DNA of 64,000 nt from Nocardioides sp. (GTDB lineage: Bacteria > Actinomycetota > Actinomycetes > Propionibacteriales > Nocardioidaceae), in contig NZ_JASEEQ010000001.1 of NCBI RefSeq assembly GCF_030019515.1, forward strand, positions 372,001 to 436,000. Reading direction: 5' to 3'. Position numbers and translations under genes: made by a program. Each line of letters begins with the position of its first letter. Within the stretch, counting starts at the first letter, position 1. The notes below the pieces were generated by a model. The model saw only the letters and a program-made list of their open reading frames with translations, was not told where the DNA came from and did not search any database. Positions 56,407 to 64,000 of the stretch are shown one piece after another.

Positions 56407-56868
56407 GTGACCCTCACGCCTGTCTACAGCGAGCGCCTGGGCGTGCCGCTGCGCTGGTGGGTGCAGGGCACGATGCTGGTCGCCACCCTCTGGCTGGCCG
56501 TGGTGGTCGCGCTGCCGGCACTGGCCGCATGGCTGGTGACCGCGGTCGCGCTCGGGGTGCTGACCTTCCTGTTCTGGTCCTACGGGTCGGCGCGGATCGT
56601 GGTCGCCGACGGCACGTTCCGCGCCGGCCGCGCACACATCCCCGCTGGGTTCCTCGGGGCGGTGACCGCGCTGGACGCCGAGGAGACCCACCGCACCGCC
56701 GGCGTCGAGGCCGACGCCCGCGCCTACCTGCTGCTGCGCCCCTACCTCAAGCGCGCGGTGCGGGTGGAGATCACCGACCCGGCCGACCCCGCGCCGTACT
56801 GGCTGGTCGGCACCCGGCACCCGGAGGAGCTGGCGCGCGCCCTCGCCGCGCTGACGCGCGCCGGCTGA
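56407..56868 (+). CDS. DUF3093 family membrane protein
   Basis: 153 residues. Two membrane helices (about residues 20-40 and 42-62) precede a cytosolic beta-rich domain with [19 protein letters not shown] and [20 protein letters not shown], typical of DUF3093. GTG start. This gene sits divergent from dut in many actinobacteria. Function unknown. Confidence 0.87.
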   Translation: MTLTPVYSERLGVPLRWWVQGTMLVATLWLAVVVALPALAAWLVTAVALGVLTFLFWSYGSARIVVADGTFRAGRAHIPAGFLGAVTALDAEETHRTAGVEADARAYLLLRPYLKRAVRVEITDPADPAPYWLVGTRHPEELARALAALTRAG

Positions 56869-56910
56869 CACACGCCGGTTGACGCCTGGGGGCCTGGGTA
56901 CTGTTCGGCC

Positions 56911-57207
56911 ATGGCATCTGGAGGATCCAAGGTCTGGACCGTGTTCTCGCTCGTGTCCGCGCTCGGCGCGGCCGCGCTCGCCAAGAAGGCGATCGACAAG
57001 TCGTGGACGATCGCGACCGGCAAGAAGCCCCCGGAGAACCCGGCCGACCCCGACGTGGACATCTGGGAGGCCGTCGGCTGGGCGGTCGCCAGCGGTACGG
57101 CGATCGGGCTGGCCCGGATGATCGCCCAGCGCCGGGCGGCGTCCTACTACGCCCGCTCCACCGGCCACCTGCCCCCGGACCTGCGCAAGGACAACCAGAA
57201 CGCCTGA
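56911..57207 (+). CDS. DUF4235 family protein
   Basis: 98 residues. One N-terminal hydrophobic segment (VFSLVSALGAAALAKKA), then PPENPADPDVDIWEAVGWAVASGTAIGLARM, the core of DUF4235, and a polar tail. Probably membrane-associated. It ends in an unusual GCCTGACCC triple repeat that runs into a 32-bp repeat array. Confidence 0.85.
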   Translation: MASGGSKVWTVFSLVSALGAAALAKKAIDKSWTIATGKKPPENPADPDVDIWEAVGWAVASGTAIGLARMIAQRRAASYYARSTGHLPPDLRKDNQNA

Positions 57208-57226
57208 CCCGCCTGACCCGCCTGAC

Positions 57227-57382
57227 GCCGAGTCGGCGCATCATGCCCGCTCAGCACCGCCGAGTCGGCGCATCATGCCCGCCCAGCACCGCCGAGTCGG
57301 CGCATCATGCCCGCCCAGCACCGCCGAGTCGGCGCATCATGCCCGCTCAGCACCGCCGAGTCGGCGCATCTTGCCCGCTCAG
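57227..57382. repeat. 32-bp tandem repeat array, about 4.9 copies
   Basis: Unit starts at 57227, 57259, 57291, 57323 and 57355 give an exact 32-bp period with few changes (CTC/CCC; the last copy has CATCTTG instead of CATCATG). The unit begins GCCGAGTCGGCGCATCATGC. It fills the gap between convergent DUF4235 and DUF4193, and the last copy contains the DUF4193 stop codon. There are no spacers, so it is not a CRISPR array. The core also occurs in the array at 62.4 kb. Confidence 0.92.
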
Positions 57383-57669
57383 GCGCAGTCGCGGCAGATC
57401 ATCTTCTTGGCGTCGGCGAGCTGGCTGCGGTGGTGAACCAGGAAGCAGCTCATGCAGGTGAACTCGTCGTCCTGCTTGGGCTTGACCTCGACGGCGAGCT
57501 CCTCGTGGGAGAGGTCGGCCCCGGGCAGCTCGAAGGACTCGGCGGCCTCCGCCTCGTCCTCGTCGACCTTGCCGGAGTTCTTGTCGTGACGGCGCGCCTT
57601 GAGCTCTTCGATGCTCTCCTCGGACTGCTCGTCCTCGTTCTTGCGCGGTGCGTCGTAGTCAGTCGCCAT
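57379..57669 (-). CDS. DUF4193 family zinc-ribbon-like protein
   Basis: 96 residues. An acidic N-terminal two thirds precede CMSCFLVHHRSQLA and ICRDCA, giving a CxxC-x17-CxxC pattern that should bind one zinc. DUF4193 proteins are short, conserved actinobacterial proteins of unknown role, often near dut and the inositol-phosphatase gene. ATG start. Confidence 0.9.
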   Translation of the reverse strand: MATDYDAPRKNEDEQSEESIEELKARRHDKNSGKVDEDEAEAAESFELPGADLSHEELAVEVKPKQDDEFTCMSCFLVHHRSQLADAKKMICRDCA

Positions 57670-57862
57670 CCGTCACTCACTCACTCCCCTGGAACCTGCT
57701 GCCCCACGTCTCGTCGGTCCTGCCTTCGCGGCACCGTGGCGCGGCAGATTGTGCACCATCAGACCCGTATCTCGCACACCGCGCCCACGTCGCGGATCAG
57801 GAACATCGGATGACGGGTGCCTATTCCCCCGGATCCCCTGCCCGTTCCGCGCGTCGCACGGC

Positions 57863-58720
57863 TCAATCGGCCGTGAAACCCGCTTCCTGAACGGCCGCGA
57901 CGAACTCGTCGAACCCGTGTGTCGGAGCACACACGACCAGGTCGCTGCCACCGACGCCGGACAGGTGTCCGAGGCGGGCCCCGGCGAGCTCGGCGATCAG
58001 GCCGCCGGCGGCGTGGTCCCACAGGTTGACGCCCTCCTCGACGTACCCGTCCAGCGCGCCCTCGGCGAGGTGGCACAGGTCCAGCGCGCACGACCCGCAC
58101 CGCCGGATGTCGCGGATCCGGGTGATCAGCCGGGCGACCGCGGCGGCCTGCAGCCCCCGGATCCGGGAGTCGTAGTTGAAGCCGGTGCCGACCAGCCGCA
58201 GGCGCAGCGGCGCCGGCCCGCGTACGGCGAGGGGCTCCCCGTCGCGGGTCGCCCGGGCCGGCGCACCGCCGTGCTCGGCCCGGTCGGCGCGGTGCCCGAC
58301 GTACTCGGTGCGCCGCGCGACGTTCAGCACCACGCCGGCCACGACCTCGCCGTCGCGCTCCGCGGCGATGGACACGGCGTACTCCGGCAGGTCGTAGAGG
58401 AAGTTCACGGTGCCGTCGATCGGGTCGACGATCCAGCGGATCCCGCTGCTGCCGGCGACGTCGTCGCCCTCCTCGCCGAGGAAGGCGTCGGCGGGGCGCC
58501 GGGCGGCGACCAGCGTTCGGATCAGCGCCTCGCTGGCCCGATCCGCCTCGGTGACGGGGTCGACCTCGCTGGACTTCGTGGCCGCGACCGTCACGCCGGC
58601 CGCACGGCGACCGCGGACCAGCTCGGCCGCCTCCCGCGCCACCTCCAGCGCCAGGTCGGCGAGCTCCGCGTTGGACGGCCCCGCGTGGGCCGGCCCCACG
58701 TCGGAGGAGTCCGGGCTCAC
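57863..58720 (-). CDS. suhB: Inositol monophosphatase family protein (SuhB-like)
   Basis: 285 residues. Mg2+-site motifs are [16 protein letters not shown], the signature [18 protein letters not shown] and [16 protein letters not shown]. Family enzymes hydrolyse inositol-1-phosphate or related sugar phosphates. In actinobacteria inositol is needed for phosphatidylinositol and mycothiol. The GTG start overlaps the hemH stop by 4 nt; the longer open frame overlaps hemH and is rejected. Confidence 0.9.
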   Translation of the reverse strand: MSPDSSDVGPAHAGPSNAELADLALEVAREAAELVRGRRAAGVTVAATKSSEVDPVTEADRASEALIRTLVAARRPADAFLGEEGDDVAGSSGIRWIVDPIDGTVNFLYDLPEYAVSIAAERDGEVVAGVVLNVARRTEYVGHRADRAEHGGAPARATRDGEPLAVRGPAPLRLRLVGTGFNYDSRIRGLQAAAVARLITRIRDIRRCGSCALDLCHLAEGALDGYVEEGVNLWDHAAGGLIAELAGARLGHLSGVGGSDLVVCAPTHGFDEFVAAVQEAGFTAD

Positions 58721-59826
58721 GAGTCGGCGCCCGCGAGCGCCGGCCGCTCCGCGCGCGGGTTGGGGCAGCAGCCGGACGGGCACTGGTCCCAGCACGCCGG
58801 CCAGCGGCCGACGACGGCGCGCACCACGTCCTCTCCGCGCTCCACCGCGGCCCGCTCGAGCAGCAGGTCCCGCACCGTCGCGACCAGGCGTGGGTCGATT
58901 CCCGCCGTCGCCGCGCGGGTCGCGGGCAGCCCGAGCCGCGCCGCGGTGCCCATCGCCTCGACGTCGAGGTCGTAGACGACCTCCATGTGGTCGGACACGA
59001 AGCCGATGGGGACCAGGACCACGGCCGGCGCGCCGTCCTGGTGCAGTTGCTCGAGGTGGTCGTTGACGTCCGGCTCGAGCCACGGGACGTGCGGGGCGCC
59101 GGAGCGCGAGCAGTAGACCAGCGCGTGGCGGTGCCGGTGACCGGTCTCCTGGCGGACCCGCTCGACGATCTCGTCGGCGACGCTGAGGTGCTGGTCGACG
59201 TACGCCCCACCCTCCGGCCCGCTGCCGGCGTTCATCGCCTCCGGCAGCGAGTGCGTCACGAACGCGAGGTGCGCGTCCTCGCGGACCTGCTCGGGGAGGT
59301 CGGCGAGCGCGGCGAGGGTGGCGTCGACCATCGGTTCGACGAAGCCCGGGTGGTTGAAGGGGTGCCGCAGCTTGTCGAGAACCGGAGCGTCCTCCAGGTC
59401 GGCGCCGAGCGCGGCGACGGCGTCGTAGAGGTTCTCGCGGTACTGCCGACAGCTCGAGTACGACGCGTACGCGCTGGTCACGAAGCAGGCGGCGCGGGTG
59501 ACCCCGTCGGCCACCATCTCGCGGACCGTGTCGGCCAGGAACGGCTCCCAGTTGCGGTTGCCCCAGTAGACCGGGAGGTCCAGCCCCGCGCCGGCGAGGT
59601 CGTCCCGAAGCGCGGCCAGGAAGGCGCGGTTCTGGTCGTTGATCGGGGACCGCCCGCCGAAGTCGTAGTAGTGCTGCCCGACCTCCTCGAGCCGTTCGCG
59701 CGGGATGCCGCGGCCGCGGGTGACGTTCTCGAGGAACGGCACCACGTCCTCGGGGCGTTCGGGTCCGCCGAACGACACCAGCAGGACGGCGTCGTACGGG
59801 CTGGGGTCGAGGCTCATGCGAATCAT
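58717..59826 (-). CDS. hemH: Ferrochelatase (coproporphyrin-type in actinobacteria)
   Basis: 369 residues. Active-site features include [55 protein letters not shown], with conserved His in [10 protein letters not shown] and the [13 protein letters not shown] ending. The C-terminal [11 protein letters not shown] supplies Cys residues for the [2Fe-2S] cluster known in actinobacterial enzymes. In this phylum the enzyme inserts iron into coproporphyrin III; that is family knowledge. ATG at 59826 has GGAGG upstream; a second ATG nine bases later is possible. Confidence 0.94.
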   Translation of the reverse strand: MIRMSLDPSPYDAVLLVSFGGPERPEDVVPFLENVTRGRGIPRERLEEVGQHYYDFGGRSPINDQNRAFLAALRDDLAGAGLDLPVYWGNRNWEPFLADTVREMVADGVTRAACFVTSAYASYSSCRQYRENLYDAVAALGADLEDAPVLDKLRHPFNHPGFVEPMVDATLAALADLPEQVREDAHLAFVTHSLPEAMNAGSGPEGGAYVDQHLSVADEIVERVRQETGHRHRHALVYCSRSGAPHVPWLEPDVNDHLEQLHQDGAPAVVLVPIGFVSDHMEVVYDLDVEAMGTAARLGLPATRAATAGIDPRLVATVRDLLLERAAVERGEDVVRAVVGRWPACWDQCPSGCCPNPRAERPALAGADS

Positions 59827-59886
59827 CGTAGGGAGCCTCCGATAACGATTCGTGGGGGGCGGTCCCCCAGCCCTAGGCTCCAGGCG

Positions 59887-61077
59887 ATGCTCACGTCCTA
59901 CCGTCGGATCCTCGCGGAGCCCGGCGCACTCCGCTTCTCGATGGCCGGGCTGTTCGCGCGGCTGCCGATCTCGATGGTGGGTCTGGGCATCGTGCTGCTG
60001 GTCTCGGCGGTCACCGGGTCGTACGGCGTCGCCGGGGCCGTGTCGGCCGCGTACATGCTGGCCAACGCGAGCTTCGCGATCCTCCAGGGCCGGCTGCTCG
60101 ACGCGCTCGGGCAGGGCCGGGTCCTCAGCATCGCCGCCGCCGGCTTCGGGGTGTCGATCTCGCTGCTGGTCTGGTCGGTGCAGGCGGGCTGGCCGATCGC
60201 GACGTCGTACGTCTTCGCGGCGATCGGCGGCGCCTGCCTGCCCCAGGTCGGCTCGTGCGTGCGTGCCCGGTGGTCCCACGTGCTCGAGCGGCCCGCCGAC
60301 GTGCAGACCGCGTTCGCGCTCGAGGCCGTGCTCGACGAGGCGGTCTTCATCCTCGGGCCGATCGTGGTCACCGTGCTGGCGACCGCCTGGCACCCGGTGG
60401 CCGGCATCGCGGTCGGCGTGGTCGCCTGCGTCGTGGGCACGCTGGCGTTCACCGCTCAGCGTGCGACCGAGCCGCCGGCGCACCCGCGGTCCGAGACCGC
60501 CGGCCCGCGGCCGGCGCTGCCGCGGCGCACCGTGGTCGCGCTCGCCGTCGTCTGCGCGGCACTCGGGGTGCTGTTCGGCGCCGCCGAGGTGACCACCGTG
60601 GCGTTCGCCGAGGAGCTCGGCCACAAGCCGTGGTCGGGCGCCCTGCTGGCCCTGTGGGCACTCGGCAGCCTCACCTCCGGGGTGCTGACCGGTGCGATCA
60701 ACTGGCGCCGCGGACCGACCGTGCGGGTGCGGTGGGGCGCGTTCGCGATGGCCTGCGCGATGGTGCCGCTGACGTTCGTAGGGTCGATCCCGCTGATGGG
60801 GTTGGCCCTGTTCGTCGCGGGCTTCGCGATCGCGCCGACGATGATCGCGACGATGTCGCTCACCGAGGCGTCGGTGCCGGCCGGGCGGCTCACCGAGGGC
60901 ATGGCGATCATGCAGACCGGGCTGGTCGCCGGCGTCGCGCCCGGCGCCACCCTGAGCGGCCTGGTGGTCGATCACCAGGGCGCGTCCGCGGCGTACCTCG
61001 TCTCGGTCGCCGCGGGCCTGATCGCCGCCGCGGCGGCCCAGGCGCTGCCCCGGCAGCGCACTACGATCACGTCGTGA
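59887..61077 (+). CDS. MFS transporter
   Basis: 396 residues with about 11-12 membrane helices in two halves separated by a charged loop near residues 195-215. The cytosolic loop after helix 2 carries [14 protein letters not shown], the MFS motif A. Similarity is to small multidrug or sugar-efflux-type members; no substrate can be given. It is divergent from hemH, and its stop overlaps the next gene start by 4 nt. Confidence 0.85.
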   Translation: MLTSYRRILAEPGALRFSMAGLFARLPISMVGLGIVLLVSAVTGSYGVAGAVSAAYMLANASFAILQGRLLDALGQGRVLSIAAAGFGVSISLLVWSVQAGWPIATSYVFAAIGGACLPQVGSCVRARWSHVLERPADVQTAFALEAVLDEAVFILGPIVVTVLATAWHPVAGIAVGVVACVVGTLAFTAQRATEPPAHPRSETAGPRPALPRRTVVALAVVCAALGVLFGAAEVTTVAFAEELGHKPWSGALLALWALGSLTSGVLTGAINWRRGPTVRVRWGAFAMACAMVPLTFVGSIPLMGLALFVAGFAIAPTMIATMSLTEASVPAGRLTEGMAIMQTGLVAGVAPGATLSGLVVDHQGASAAYLVSVAAGLIAAAAAQALPRQRTTITS

Positions 61078-62378
61078 CGGGGTGGAGGAACTGGGCGGGC
61101 ATCGAGTCGGCGCAGCCGGCCCGGGTCGAGGACCCGGCTGACACTGCGGCGATCGTCGCGGCCGTCGAGCGGGCCCGGACCGAGCGGACCACGCTCAAGA
61201 TGGTCGGCACCGGGCACAGCTTCACCGCGATCTCGGCGCCCGAGCACACGATGCTGCGGCCCACCCGTCTGGGCGGGATCCTCGCGGTCGACCGCGAGGC
61301 GATGACCGTGACGGCGCTGGCCGGCACCCGGCTCGCGGACCTCAACCACCAGCTCGAGGCGCTCGGGCTGAGCCTGCACAACATGGGCGACATCGCCGAG
61401 CAGACCCTCGCCGGGGCGGTCTCGACCGGCACCCACGGGACCGGCGGCGTCGCGGCGTCGCTCTCCGCGCAGGTCTGCGGGCTGACCCTGGTGACCGGCA
61501 CCGGCGAGGTCGTCGAGGCCACCGAGACGGTCAACCCGGAGATCCTCTCGCTGGCCCGCGTCGGGCTCGGCGCGCTCGGCGTGCTGACCACGCTCACGTT
61601 CCGGGTCGAGCCGCTGTTCGTGCTCGAGGCGCACGAGACCCCGATGCGCTGGGACGAGGCGCTCGACGGGTTCGACCAGCGGGTCGCGGACCACCACCAC
61701 GTCGACATGTACTGGTTCCCGCACACCGACCGGATGCTCACCAAGACCGACGACCGGCTCGACGCCGCTCCCGACGAGGTCGCACCGCTCTCGCGGCTGC
61801 GCTACTGGTGGGACGACGAGTTCCTCTCCAACCGGGTCTTCGGCGCCCTGAACCTGCTGACCAACCGGGTCCCGGCGCTCATCCCGTCCCTCAACCAGGC
61901 CACCAGCCGGCTGCTGTCCGCCCGCACCTACAGCGACGTCGCGCACCGAGTCTTCACCTCCCCGCGCGGCGTGGTCTTCCGCGAGATGGAGTACGCCGTG
62001 CCGCGGGCGGCCGGGCTGGACGCGCTGCGCGAGTGCCGCGCGGCGATCGACGCCTCGGGCCTGCGGATCACGTTCCCGGTGGAGATCCGGGTGGCCCCCG
62101 CCGACGACATCGCCCTGTCGACCTCCGCGGGGCGCGACTCCCTCTACCTGGCGTTCCACACGCACCGCGACGTCGACCACCACGCCTACTTCGCGCTGCT
62201 CGAGCCGATCCTGCGCGCCCACGACGGGCGGCCGCACTGGGGCAAGGTGCACACCCGGACGGCCGCGGACCTGGCCCCGGCGTACCCCGGCTTCGCCGAC
62301 TTCCTCGCCCTGCGCGACCGCCTCGACCCGGACCGGGTCTTCGCCAACGCGTACCTGCGGCGGGTGTTGGGCGACTGA
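61074..62378 (+). CDS. FAD-linked sugar-1,4-lactone oxidase (ALO/gulonolactone oxidase type)
   Basis: 434 residues. N-terminal FAD-binding PCMH domain: [10 protein letters not shown] (the His that may carry FAD), [21 protein letters not shown]-terminal ALO domain ends with PHWGKVH, a hallmark of arabinono- and gulono-lactone oxidases. Oxidises an aldonolactone with O2 or another acceptor. GTG start, coupled to the MFS gene by GTGA, so the transporter may move the substrate or product. Confidence 0.88.
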   Translation: MTGWRNWAGIESAQPARVEDPADTAAIVAAVERARTERTTLKMVGTGHSFTAISAPEHTMLRPTRLGGILAVDREAMTVTALAGTRLADLNHQLEALGLSLHNMGDIAEQTLAGAVSTGTHGTGGVAASLSAQVCGLTLVTGTGEVVEATETVNPEILSLARVGLGALGVLTTLTFRVEPLFVLEAHETPMRWDEALDGFDQRVADHHHVDMYWFPHTDRMLTKTDDRLDAAPDEVAPLSRLRYWWDDEFLSNRVFGALNLLTNRVPALIPSLNQATSRLLSARTYSDVAHRVFTSPRGVVFREMEYAVPRAAGLDALRECRAAIDASGLRITFPVEIRVAPADDIALSTSAGRDSLYLAFHTHRDVDHHAYFALLEPILRAHDGRPHWGKVHTRTAADLAPAYPGFADFLALRDRLDPDRVFANAYLRRVLGD

Positions 62379-62411
62379 GCCTCCGCCCGACTCGGCGCCA
62401 GGTGCCCGGTT

Positions 62412-62535
62412 GCCGGGCAAGATGCGCCGACTCGACCCCCTTTGCCGGGCAAGACGCGCCGACTCGACGCCTTTTGCCGGGCAAGATGCGCCGACTCGAC
62501 CCCTTTTGCCGGGCAAGACGCGCCGACTCGACCCC
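62412..62535. repeat. 32-bp tandem repeat array, about 4 copies
   Basis: GCCGGGCAAG recurs at 62412, 62444, 62476 and 62508, exactly 32 bp apart; copies alternate between AAGATGCG and AAGACGCG. The reverse complement contains GAGTCGGCGCATCTTGCCCG, which matches the array at 57.2 kb apart from one base. It lies between convergent genes and ends at the stop codon of the TRIC-type gene. A degenerate partial copy precedes it at about 62388-62411. Confidence 0.92.
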
Positions 62536-63171
62536 TTACACGCTGGCGGGGCCCATCGGGACCGGCGCCTGCCAGTGCCGCCAGAGCGCCAGCAGCCGCC
62601 ACCCGATGCACAGGCCGGCGCCGGTGGCGACCACGACGCCGAGCGGCAGGTCGGCGTGGGTGCCGGCGACCACCACGACCGCCCCCGCCAGGGCCGGGGT
62701 GGCGTACAGCTCGCCGCGGAACACGGCGGGCACGCGCGAGGCGAGCAGGTCGCGGATCACCCCGCCGCCGATGCCGGTCACCAGCCCCATCAGGGCGGCG
62801 GGCGCCGGGCCCAGTCCGTAGTCGAGCGCCTTGAGCGCGCCGGTGACGCAGAACAGCCCGAGGCCGAACGCGTCGAGGACGTTCACGGCGCGCTCCACGC
62901 GGCCCAGCACGGGGTGGTAGAAGAACGCCAGCGCCCCCGCCACGACCGGCACCATCAGGTAGCGCCAGTCCTGGAGCGCGGCCGGCGGGGTCGCGTCGAT
63001 GAGCACGTCGCGGAGGAAGCCGCCGCCGAGGCCGGTCATGCCGGCCAGGACCAGGACGCCGAAGACGTCGAGGCCCTTGCGGACCGCGACCAGCGCCCCG
63101 CTGATCGCGAACACGAAGATGCCGACCAGATCCAGCACGATCAGGGTGGTGGAGGGCTCGGGCGAAGACAC
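62536..63171 (-). CDS. TRIC/UPF0126 family membrane protein (possible cation channel)
   Basis: 211 residues, GTG start. Seven probable helices in two internally similar halves, each with a glycine-rich stretch: GMTGLGGGFLRDVLID and GLVTGIGGGVIRDLLAS, the mark of UPF0126 (bacterial TRIC) proteins. Related proteins form trimeric monovalent-cation channels. Physiological role here unknown. Confidence 0.9.
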   Translation of the reverse strand: MSSPEPSTTLIVLDLVGIFVFAISGALVAVRKGLDVFGVLVLAGMTGLGGGFLRDVLIDATPPAALQDWRYLMVPVVAGALAFFYHPVLGRVERAVNVLDAFGLGLFCVTGALKALDYGLGPAPAALMGLVTGIGGGVIRDLLASRVPAVFRGELYATPALAGAVVVVAGTHADLPLGVVVATGAGLCIGWRLLALWRHWQAPVPMGPASV

Positions 63172-63307
63172 CCTCCGAGGCTAGTCGTGACCACTCCTCC
63201 GGCCCGCGGGGCGCGCGGCGACGATCCCGCGGACGGGACCTCCGCTGGCGTAGGCTCGGCGCACCGAAGACGCACCCGACGCGATGGGACAAGGAGCTCG
63301 ACCACCG

Positions 63308-64000
63308 ATGGCGCACCTCACGCTCGCCGGAGTGAGCGACGACGGGTTGCAGCTGCGCCTGGTGGACGCCGAGGGCGTCGAGCACACCGTGGACGTCGAC
63401 GACCGCCTCCGGGCCGCGCTGCGCGGGGACCGGACCCGCCGATGGGAGACCAAGATGGACAGTGCCCTCCGCCCTCGCGACATCCAGGCCCGGATCAGGT
63501 CCGGGGAGTCCCCCGAGGCGGTGGCGCAGGCGGCACAGACGTCGGTCGACAAGATCATGGCGTTCGCCGCACCCGTGCTCGCGGAGCGGCAGCACGTCGC
63601 CGAGCGCGCCCAGCGCTCGTCGGTACGTCGCACCGACGGCGGCCAGGCCGCAGCCGGTGCCCGCACCCTCGGTGACGCCGCGGCCAGCCACCTGCGGGCC
63701 GCGAACGTCGACCCGGCGACCGTCGAGTGGGACGCCTGGCGGCGCGAGGACGGGCGCTGGTCGCTGACCGCGTCGTACTCCTCCCCCGAGCGCAGCGGCA
63801 CCGCGGAGCTGACCTTCGACGCCCCCGGCAACTACGTCACCCTCGACAACGAGGACGCCCGGTGGCTGGTCGGTGAGGCCGTCGCCGCGGCGGCGCCCGC
63901 ACCGGACGACCTGCGGCACGCCCGCCAGCGCCGGCTCAGCGCGGTCGGCGACCTCGACCAGGAGCTGCCGCTCGGCGAGGACGCGATCGGGCTGGTCTCC
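63308..64000 (+). CDS. sepH: SepH-like septation protein, 3' truncated by window end
   Basis: 231 codons are visible and the frame is open at the edge. The N-terminal DUF3071 region begins MAHLTLAGVSDDGLQLRLVD, with a helix-turn-helix-like part (ALRPRDIQARIRSGESPEAV and AQAAQTSVDKIMAFAAPV). SepH binds FtsZ through this region and stimulates its assembly in Streptomyces and mycobacteria. AAGGAG is 11 nt before the ATG. The C-terminal, disordered half lies outside the window. Confidence 0.9.
   Translation, partial: MAHLTLAGVSDDGLQLRLVDAEGVEHTVDVDDRLRAALRGDRTRRWETKMDSALRPRDIQARIRSGESPEAVAQAAQTSVDKIMAFAAPVLAERQHVAERAQRSSVRRTDGGQAAAGARTLGDAAASHLRAANVDPATVEWDAWRREDGRWSLTASYSSPERSGTAELTFDAPGNYVTLDNEDARWLVGEAVAAAAPAPDDLRHARQRRLSAVGDLDQELPLGEDAIGLVS

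Noticed and set aside
57227..57382. Possible CRISPR array
   Set aside because: Repeats are adjoining with no unique spacers, there are only about five copies, and no cas genes are present.
62410..63675. Plus-strand frames starting MPGKMRRL over the second array
   Set aside because: The N-terminal part only translates the 32-bp repeats, and the rest is antisense to the TRIC-type gene.

Overview
The window is high-GC actinobacterial DNA and most resembles Nocardioides or a close relative. It has GTG and TTG starts, many 4-nt stop/start overlaps, and several families typical of actinobacteria: a FabG4-type reductase, PAC2, DUF3093, DUF3105, DUF3159, DUF3710, DUF4193, DUF4235, a SARP/BTAD regulator and SepH. 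No rRNA, tRNA, integrase, transposase or CRISPR array was seen. The placement rests on gene content and sequence style, not on a database search.

Layout. 1-8.4 kb is a fatty-acyl-CoA block: a FabG4-like reductase (cut by the left edge), a MaoC dehydratase, two tandem TesB thioesterases, a PAC2 protein, and a thiolase plus FadB pair for beta-oxidation. 8.7-16.5 kb holds a soluble PAS histidine kinase, an amino acid permease, a lipoprotein metallopeptidase, dxs, an SMP-30-like protein, a 42-residue membrane ORF and a Nudix hydrolase. 16.9-27.5 kb holds a giant SARP-ATPase regulator, an MMPL exporter and a three-gene ABC/FtsX system. 28-33.5 kb is housekeeping: a cold-shock protein, a YjbQ-like protein, DUF3105, a thiamine-binding protein and aconitase.

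34.1-49.1 kb stands apart. It has visibly lower GC, looser codon use and broken gene fragments inside it and at its right edge, so it looks like an acquired catabolic island. On the minus strand it encodes a DadA-like D-amino-acid dehydrogenase, a decayed biotin carboxylase, a D-hydantoinase, an MDR dehydrogenase, OrtA/OrtB (2-amino-4-oxopentanoate thiolase), an XRE-cupin regulator and an N-carbamoyl-D-amino acid hydrolase. On the plus strand it encodes a complete ribose-type ABC importer, translationally coupled to a cytosine-deaminase-like amidohydrolase, and then a PucR regulator. The enzymes fit one route: import of a cyclic ureide or imino-ureide, deamination, D-specific ring opening, decarbamoylation to a D-2-amino-4-hydroxy/oxopentanoate, OrtAB thiolysis to acetyl-CoA and D-alanine, and oxidation of D-alanine to pyruvate. 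I know of no described pathway that joins D-hydantoinase and D-carbamoylase to OrtAB. This is the main candidate for a new system.

49.4-64 kb returns to high-GC core genes: a TrmA/RlmD-type RNA methyltransferase, a KimA-like K+ importer divergent from two TrkA subunits, a DUF3159/OB-fold/DUF3710/dut group, DUF3093, DUF4235, DUF4193, an inositol-phosphatase-like gene with hemH, an MFS transporter with a sugar-lactone oxidase, a TRIC-type membrane protein and the 5' part of sepH. Two intergenic arrays (57.2 and 62.4 kb) have the same 32-bp period and share a core. They appear to be a repeat family that abuts the stop codons of minus-strand genes.
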